A DNA stretch of 55,323 nt, from contig NZ_RCNR01000030.1 in the NCBI RefSeq assembly GCF_009725985.1, positions 1 through 55,323 of the forward strand, in the 5' to 3' direction. The stretch is from Zobellia amurskyensis (GTDB taxonomy: Bacteria > Bacteroidota > Bacteroidia > Flavobacteriales > Flavobacteriaceae). The first letter of the stretch is position 1, and each line of letters begins with the position of its first letter. The translations under genes and the position numbers were made by a program. The notes under the pieces were generated by a model. The model ran no database searches and had not been told where the DNA came from. It saw only the letters and a list, made by a program, of their open reading frames with translations. Shown here one piece after another: positions 50,517 through 55,323 of this stretch.

Positions 50517-51098
50517 TTATCCATGAATACTTTCTTTGTTGCTCAGGCCTTTCATAATTTCCGCCTCAAAATCTAAAAGCGCCTGCCACTTCTCATCTAC
50601 TTCGGCGCGGTCTCCGTATTGTCTTGCAAACTTTAGGAACATGGTGTAGTGTCCAGCTTCACTTACCATAAGTTTATGGTAGAAATCAGCAAGTTCTTTA
50701 TCTTCTAATTCTTCGGAAAGTAGTCTAAAACGTTCACAGCTTCGGGCTTCGATTAAAGCAGCATATAAAAGCCGATGAACTAATTGGGTGGTGCGGCTTC
50801 CGCCTTTTGGGAAAAATTTAATTAATTGAAGCACATATTCGTCCTTTCTATCGCGGCCTAAACTTTGTCCTCTTGCGGTTATCCGGTCATGTACCATTTT
50901 AAAATGTGCCATTTCTTCTCTAGAAAGCGCTATCATTTCCTCGACCAACTCGGTGTATTCAGGAAAACTTATGATTAATGATATGGCCGTGCTTGCTGCT
51001 TTTTGCTCGCAATAGGCATGATCGGTCAAAATTTCATCTATATTTTTCTCAACAATATTCACCCATCTTGGGTCAGTTGGTAACTTAAGGCCTAGCAT
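50517..51098 (-). CDS. miaE: MiaE-like tRNA-(ms2io6A)-hydroxylase
   Basis: This 193-residue protein has the diiron ferritin-like ligands of MiaE: Glu31 (AYCEQKAA), Glu62 and His65 (EEMAHFKM), Glu117 (LIEARSCERF), Glu147 and His150 (SEAGHYTM). It has no signal peptide. MiaE adds a hydroxyl to the isopentenyl group of modified adenosine 37 in tRNA, using molecular oxygen. No MiaA or MiaB gene is nearby. It converges with ppk1, and its promoter would lie in the 177-base spacer with eboA, where no -7 element in its direction is visible. Confidence 0.88.
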   Translation of the reverse strand: MLGLKLPTDPRWVNIVEKNIDEILTDHAYCEQKAASTAISLIISFPEYTELVEEMIALSREEMAHFKMVHDRITARGQSLGRDRKDEYVLQLIKFFPKGGSRTTQLVHRLLYAALIEARSCERFRLLSEELEDKELADFYHKLMVSEAGHYTMFLKFARQYGDRAEVDEKWQALLDFEAEIMKGLSNKESIHG

Positions 51099-51187
51099 AA
51101 TTCAATTTTTCGTAAAATTAGAAGATTCTTTGTAAACTATAACTAGAATTTAGCATCTTAAATATCCAGTTTCCCCCAAAGAATAAT

Positions 51188-51195
51188 TAGTTTTG
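51188..51195 (+). promoter_or_regulatory. Possible -7 element for the ebo operon
   Basis: TAGTTTTG matches TAnnTTTG, 81 bases before the eboA ATG; transcription would begin near 51199. The only upstream T-run, TTT at 51170-51172, is 15 bases away, shorter than the usual spacing, so confirmation is needed. Confidence 0.38.
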
Positions 51196-51275
51196 TGAAT
51201 AGTTGTTTTTTATTAGGCCTGAAGGCACAAAAAACAGGGTTGTTACCACTTGTCAAGAAACCCGAATAACAGATT

Positions 51276-52133
51276 ATGGAATTAACCAAAATAGACCAAG
51301 AGCTTCAGTCTTTATTGAGCAGTAATTTAGACTCAGGAATAGATTCATGGTTGCATGAAAAATTAGAGCAAATTATTAGCTCTAGTTCTACGAAGGACCT
51401 GTATATGACATATAGTCTACTGGCTAGTAAAATAGATTCAAGCGTTATTTTGAATCTAAGTGAGGATACAGATGAGGTAACCCAATATTTAAAAACGCAA
51501 CATGCTACAACGCTTCAAGTAGCCCGAATTTATCTTTTAATAAAGGTATTAAAGGCTAACGGAGATTTCTTTGTACCCAAAGTTGCCAATCTTATTCAGG
51601 TTGCAGATACTGGGGAACTAGAAACCTTTTTAAAATACTTGGTTCTGTTGCCTAATGCCGAAAATTACAAACAAACGGCGGTAGAGGCATTACGGACCAA
51701 TATTGCTACTATTTTTGAAGCAATTAGTATGCAGAATCCGTATCCCGCAAAGTACTTTAACGACCAACAATGGAACCAAATGTTTCTTAAGGCGGCATTT
51801 ATGCAATTAGACCTTTCGACTATTTTGAGCATTGATGAGCGTGCTAATAAAGATTTAGCACGTATCATATCGGATTATGCGCATGAACGTTGGGCGGCTT
51901 CACGAGAAATTGAACCTTTGTTTTGGAGACCTGTAGCTGCATTTTTAGATGAAAATTTATTGCAGGATATGGAGCGCTTGTTTGCAAGTGACAATCCTGT
52001 TGAAAATAAAGTGGCCGCTTTATGTTGTTTAAATTCAGAAGAGCCAAAGGCGAAGGAATTATTGGCAAAGCATCCCAAGTTGAAAGCTCAAGTAGAGAAT
52101 AAAACTATTACCTGGAAAAATATAAAAGATTAG
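51276..52133 (+). CDS. eboA: EboA domain protein
   Basis: This 285-residue protein is mostly alpha-helical, without a signal peptide or membrane segment. The EboA-type patterns are visible mainly in its C-terminal half (WNQMFLKAAFMQLDLSTILSIDERANKDLARIISDYAHERWAA read in short parts, and WRPVAAFLDENLLQDMERLF). No catalytic motif is seen. In other bacteria eboA heads the eboABCDEF cluster and is a scaffold or partner of unknown activity. It starts the operon here, 2 bases before eboB. The assignment rests on the family resemblance plus the order of the four genes that follow. Confidence 0.82.
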   Translation: MELTKIDQELQSLLSSNLDSGIDSWLHEKLEQIISSSSTKDLYMTYSLLASKIDSSVILNLSEDTDEVTQYLKTQHATTLQVARIYLLIKVLKANGDFFVPKVANLIQVADTGELETFLKYLVLLPNAENYKQTAVEALRTNIATIFEAISMQNPYPAKYFNDQQWNQMFLKAAFMQLDLSTILSIDERANKDLARIISDYAHERWAASREIEPLFWRPVAAFLDENLLQDMERLFASDNPVENKVAALCCLNSEEPKAKELLAKHPKLKAQVENKTITWKNIKD

Positions 52134-52134
52134 T

Positions 52135-53043
52135 ATGGAAGATAAAATGATGATAATCGACCCGCATGTGCATATGACATCGCGAACTACGGACGATTAT
52201 GAAGCCATGGCCGCGGCCGGAGTAGTAGCTATAATAGAGCCTTCTTTTTGGTTGGGGCAACCCAGAACCCAAGTAGGTTCTTTTCAAGATTATTACAGCA
52301 GTTTGGTAGGCTGGGAACCTTTTAGGGCTAGTCAATTTGGTATTCAGCACTATTGTACCATTGGTCTAAATTCTAAAGAGGCCAATAATGAAGCATTGGC
52401 AGAGCAGGTTATTGAACTATTGCCCTTATATGTTCACAAGCAGAATGTTGTGGCTATTGGTGAAATAGGTTATGATGATCAAACGCCAGCGGAAGACAAG
52501 TATTTTCGCATGCAATTGGAAATGGCTAAGGAGTTGGGTATGGTCGTACAAGTTCATACGCCTCACCGCGATAAAAAGGCAGGTACTCTAAAAAGCATGG
52601 AGGTTTGTTTGGAGCACGGTCTAGATCCGTCACAAGTGGTCATTGATCATAATAATGAAGAAACGGTTAAGGACGTTCTTGATAGAGGTTTTATTGCTGC
52701 ATTTACTATTTACCCAAAAACAAAAATGGGTAACGAGCGTATGGTAGAGGTGGTCAAAAAATACGGAAGCAATAATATTATTGTAGATAGTTCGGCAGAC
52801 TGGGGTGTTAGTGATCCTTTAGCTGTGCCAAAAACGGCAAATCTCATGCTTAAGAGAGGTATTGCAAGAGAGGACGTTGTAAAGACATGTTATCAAAATG
52901 CTTTGGATGTTTTTGGTTCTAACGGCAAAATGAAAGAAGAGCATTGGTTAAAGCCCAATGGTATTAATCAAGCTCAGCTCTTTAATGATAACAGCGTATT
53001 AAGAGGGCAGGAGCCTAGAATAGATTCTGATCAGATTAAGTAA
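52135..53043 (+). CDS. eboB: EboB, TatD-like metal-dependent hydrolase
   Basis: This 302-residue protein has the amidohydrolase metal motif HVH (His11, His13 in IDPHVHMTSRTTDDY). Further likely ligands follow: Glu in AIGEIGYDDQTPAEDKYF, His in VQVHTPHRDKK, His in VIDHNNEETVKD and Asp in IIVDSSADWGVSD. Long identical stretches such as EPSFWLGQPRTQVGSF mark it as the Ebo type rather than TatD DNase. It should be a cytoplasmic hydrolase with two metal ions; its substrate is unknown. It shares one base with the start of eboC (TAATG, 53041-53045). Confidence 0.9.
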   Translation: MEDKMMIIDPHVHMTSRTTDDYEAMAAAGVVAIIEPSFWLGQPRTQVGSFQDYYSSLVGWEPFRASQFGIQHYCTIGLNSKEANNEALAEQVIELLPLYVHKQNVVAIGEIGYDDQTPAEDKYFRMQLEMAKELGMVVQVHTPHRDKKAGTLKSMEVCLEHGLDPSQVVIDHNNEETVKDVLDRGFIAAFTIYPKTKMGNERMVEVVKKYGSNNIIVDSSADWGVSDPLAVPKTANLMLKRGIAREDVVKTCYQNALDVFGSNGKMKEEHWLKPNGINQAQLFNDNSVLRGQEPRIDSDQIK

Positions 53044-53945
53044 TGAATCGCACATTTCTTGGTTATGCGCGATTGGCAAGGCCCGCTAATTTACCCACTG
53101 CCGCGGCCGATATTTTGGCAGGTGTGGCTATTGGGGGTGTTTTTGTAGGTGGCGTTCAAACTGATTTTATTGGTTCGGAGCGGTTTCTCAGTATTATATA
53201 CCTTGTATTTTCATCCGTGTTTCTTTATGCGGGTGGCGTAATTCTAAATGATGTATTCGACTTTAAGATAGATCAAGTAGAACGACCGGAAAGACCTATA
53301 CCTAGCGGTGTAGTTTCGTACAATTCGGCGGCGTTGTATGGCGGGATTACGTTAGTTATTGGGGTATTGTTGGCATTCTTGGTGTCGGTAACGTCTGGTA
53401 TGGTTGCCGTAGCACTGGCCCTAGCTATACTTTTGTATGATGCGGTGGCCAAAAAATATGACTTTTTTGGACCGTTAAGTATGGGGTTGTGCAGGGGCGT
53501 AAATTTGCTATTGGGGATGTCCATTTTGGGTAACTTCAATTATTGGTTTATGGCCATTATTCCCATCGTATATATCTTTGCTATCACGTTGATTAGTAGA
53601 GGGGAGGTTCATGGAAAAAACAAAAATCATATTGTCTTGGCAGGAGCTCTATATGGTACTGTAATTTTAGCTGTTGCAACTATGGCCTTTTTACATACGG
53701 ATGCTCTTTTATTTCCGTTATTGTTTTTAGTATTGTTTGCGTTCACGGTTTTTAGACCTTTGATAAAGGCACACTCCGTAAATTCACCAGAGAATATTAA
53801 AAAGGCCGTTATGGCAGGTGTCATAGCGCTAATTTTATTGGATTCGTCTATTGCCGTTGCTTTTTTTGATTGGTGGTACGGATTAATTATATTGGCATTA
53901 CTGCCTGTTTCAAAAGGCTTATCTAAAGTGTTTGCCGTTACCTAA
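53043..53945 (+). CDS. eboC: EboC, UbiA-type membrane prenyltransferase-like protein
   Basis: This 300-residue protein has about nine membrane helices. The UbiA signature is present: NDVFDFKIDQVERPERPIPSG (residues 76-96, quoted in parts) gives the first Asp-rich motif and its RP-PS tail, and YDAVAKKYDFFGPLSMGLCRGVN gives the second. UbiA enzymes attach prenyl chains to aromatic acceptors in the membrane. In Ebo clusters the acceptor is not known. Start and stop overlap or abut neighbours, so it is made together with EboB and EboD. Confidence 0.9.
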   Translation: MNRTFLGYARLARPANLPTAAADILAGVAIGGVFVGGVQTDFIGSERFLSIIYLVFSSVFLYAGGVILNDVFDFKIDQVERPERPIPSGVVSYNSAALYGGITLVIGVLLAFLVSVTSGMVAVALALAILLYDAVAKKYDFFGPLSMGLCRGVNLLLGMSILGNFNYWFMAIIPIVYIFAITLISRGEVHGKNKNHIVLAGALYGTVILAVATMAFLHTDALLFPLLFLVLFAFTVFRPLIKAHSVNSPENIKKAVMAGVIALILLDSSIAVAFFDWWYGLIILALLPVSKGLSKVFAVT

Positions 53946-53978
53946 GGTCAACTGTTATTGGCGTTCAAAAGAAAAACG

Positions 53979-55139
53979 ATGTTTAAAACGATAGAACAAA
54001 AATTTGAGGTTTCATATCAATATGGCCTCCACTTTACCGAAAATTTGTTCGGTATGGAGAATACCTTGTTCAAGGATATTATCAAAGTATATAAAAACGA
54101 GCCTGTTAAATTACTTTTTGTGATTGATGACGGTGTAGCTGCTGCTCATCCAAATCTCGTTAAGAATGTAAAAGCTTATTGCGAGCACTACCAAGAGAAT
54201 CTTGTACATATGAAAAGTATGATCGTGCAAGGCGGCGAGGTTTGTAAAAACGATGAAAGTCAAGTTGAAGCTATTCTCAAGGCGGTTAGCGAGTACGCTA
54301 TCTGCAGACATTCATTTGTTGTAGTTATTGGGGGAGGTGCGGTTATAGATATGGCCGGACACGCCGCTGCAATAGCGCATAGAGGAGTAAAGCTCATTCG
54401 TATACCAACAACTGTATTATCGCAAGATGATTCCGCCGTAGGCGTTAAAAATAGTGTGAATGCTTTTGGGAAGAAGAATTTTATAGGAACTTTTGCTCCG
54501 CCGTATGCGATTATAAACGATACGGATTTCCTTAAAACTTTGGAACAACGCGATTGGATTTCCGGTATTTCTGAAGCTCTAAAAGTAGCATTGATCAAGG
54601 ATAAGGTCTTTTTTGAGTACCTGGAGGAAAACGCATATAAATTACGAGATAGAAATATGGAAGCAATGCAGTACACGATTTACAGGTGTGCCGAAATGCA
54701 TATGCATCATATTGCTCAAGGAGGTGATCCTTTTGAAAGTGGTTCTTCTAGGCCATTGGACTTTGGTCACTGGGCCGCCCATAAATTGGAATATATGACC
54801 AACTACGCACTTCGTCATGGCGAAGCGGTAGCAAAGGGTATTGTCTTAGATGTAGCTTATGCTCATTTGGTCGGTTTAATAAATGAGACGGATTTAAACA
54901 GGGTAGTACGTGTTTTTCAGAACATTGGTTTTGATTTAAGTTTTCCATTGGCTTCGGAGAAAGAGGTAAATGAATTGCTTAATGGTATAGAGGAGTTTAG
55001 AGAGCACCTTGGTGGTGAACTTACCATAACCCTAATTTCAGATATTGGTGTAAAACATGATGTTCACGAAATTGACCGGCAGACCATGAAAAAGGCGCTG
55101 AACTTAGTAAACGAAATTTCAAAACTTAAAGTAGAGTAG
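53979..55139 (+). CDS. eboD: EboD, 3-dehydroquinate synthase-like sugar phosphate cyclase
   Basis: The ATG at 53979 gives 386 residues; a TTG 7 codons upstream (53958) is possible. The NAD-binding loop IGGGAVIDMAGH (Gly118-Asp124), the metal ligand Glu199 (SGISEALK), His264 (DFGHWAAHKLE) and His280 (LRHGEAVA) match the AroB fold. Where AroB has Asn before the Gly-His pair, this protein has Asp261 (DFGH), and the substrate-site Arg seems to be Ser257. The sequence is thus off the true DHQ synthase track, like known C7-cyclitol synthases, and I infer a different sugar phosphate substrate. It ends 1 base before eboE. Confidence 0.9.
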   Translation: MFKTIEQKFEVSYQYGLHFTENLFGMENTLFKDIIKVYKNEPVKLLFVIDDGVAAAHPNLVKNVKAYCEHYQENLVHMKSMIVQGGEVCKNDESQVEAILKAVSEYAICRHSFVVVIGGGAVIDMAGHAAAIAHRGVKLIRIPTTVLSQDDSAVGVKNSVNAFGKKNFIGTFAPPYAIINDTDFLKTLEQRDWISGISEALKVALIKDKVFFEYLEENAYKLRDRNMEAMQYTIYRCAEMHMHHIAQGGDPFESGSSRPLDFGHWAAHKLEYMTNYALRHGEAVAKGIVLDVAYAHLVGLINETDLNRVVRVFQNIGFDLSFPLASEKEVNELLNGIEEFREHLGGELTITLISDIGVKHDVHEIDRQTMKKALNLVNEISKLKVE

Positions 55140-55140
55140 C

Positions 55141-55323
55141 TTGCGCATAGATAATAATTTTCAACTTACGTATTGTACCAATATCCATCCAGGATTCGAT
55201 TGGAAGACCACTTTTGATAGTCTTAAAGAGCACGTCCCTAAGATAAAGAAAGAAGTATCATCAGGTAAGCCCTTTGGTTTGGGTTTACGATTATCCAATA
55301 AAGCAAGCGAGGAGTTAGCTTTG
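55141..55323 (+). CDS. eboE: EboE, xylose isomerase-like protein (5' part only)
   Basis: A TTG at 55141, 1 base after the eboD stop (55139), opens a frame that reaches the right edge (61 codons) with no stop. The start has no better ATG or GTG. The N-terminus LTYCTNIHPGFDWKTTF and then KPFGLGLRLSNKASEELA match EboE, a TIM-barrel protein of the sugar isomerase-like superfamily. It is truncated by the window. EboF would be expected beyond it. The close coupling supports one polycistronic operon. Confidence 0.85.
   Translation, partial: MRIDNNFQLTYCTNIHPGFDWKTTFDSLKEHVPKIKKEVSSGKPFGLGLRLSNKASEELAL

Noticed and set aside
53979-55139. Calling the gene aroB because aroQ is in the same window
   Set aside because: It is 30 kb away, inside the ebo gene order, and the Asn before Gly-His is changed to Asp.

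Overview
The window looks like chromosomal DNA from a marine-type member of the Flavobacteriaceae (Bacteroidota). The evidence is AT-rich sequence, several promoters of the Bacteroidota form (TTG, about 20 bases, TAnnTTTG), many lipoproteins and small outer-membrane beta-barrels, and family members typical of this group (DUF2007, DUF3500, DUF3817, GIN-domain and PVC-type cytochrome proteins). A Zobellia/Maribacter-like genus would fit, but the sequence alone does not prove it. I found no tRNA, rRNA, CRISPR array, insertion sequence or prophage. Nearly every base is in or next to a gene, and the layout is that of a stable core chromosome.

Layout. 1-6008 (minus): the 5' part of a large PVC-type c-type cytochrome lipoprotein, then DUF2007, DinB-like, DUF3500 and an orphan gene. 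6305-12408 (minus): a tightly coupled six-gene operon (SpoIIM, multipass membrane protein, DUF4129, DUF4350, MoxR ATPase, DUF58) facing an RDD gene. 13234-17212: TRIC-like channel, cyclophilin lipoprotein and NUDIX gene with overlapping start codons, a PlsC-like acyltransferase, and an ECF sigma factor with a membrane partner. 17536-27987: type II NADH dehydrogenase, GH13 alpha-glucosidase, XerD, beta-barrel proteins, AroQ, dihydrolipoyl dehydrogenase, MsrB and a collagen-like lipoprotein. 28168-34811 (plus): glycogen branching enzyme, GH31 alpha-glucosidase, M48 protease and an MFS transporter. 34844-37788 (minus): sigma factor, putative anti-sigma factor and two repeat-rich, probably beta-helical, envelope proteins. 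38002-50455 (plus, except a LysM gene): lon-cmk, rpsA, and a string from pyrR and pyrB through rnz, pdxH and sixA to ppk1. 50517-51098 (minus): MiaE-like tRNA hydroxylase. 51276 to the right edge (plus): eboA-eboB-eboC-eboD and the start of eboE.

The most interesting system is the ebo cluster at the right edge. These genes are conserved together in cyanobacteria and other bacteria, where related clusters are linked to moving or making a secondary metabolite. Their biochemistry and their product in flavobacteria are not established. Here they are translationally coupled, and no scytonemin genes are visible. The second is the sigma/anti-sigma operon, whose last two genes encode proteins made almost wholly of short repeats (SGSGD in one, DYG/DYT in the other).

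Regulation visible in the sequence includes strong promoters for rpsA, ndh, a beta-barrel gene and a DUF1572 gene; an apparently leaderless aroQ; a widely spaced perfect dyad over the glgB promoter; a dyad touching the lon start; and several intrinsic terminators, one of which lies inside the coding end of the opposing MFS gene. All functions are assigned by reading motifs and recalling families; no database search was possible.
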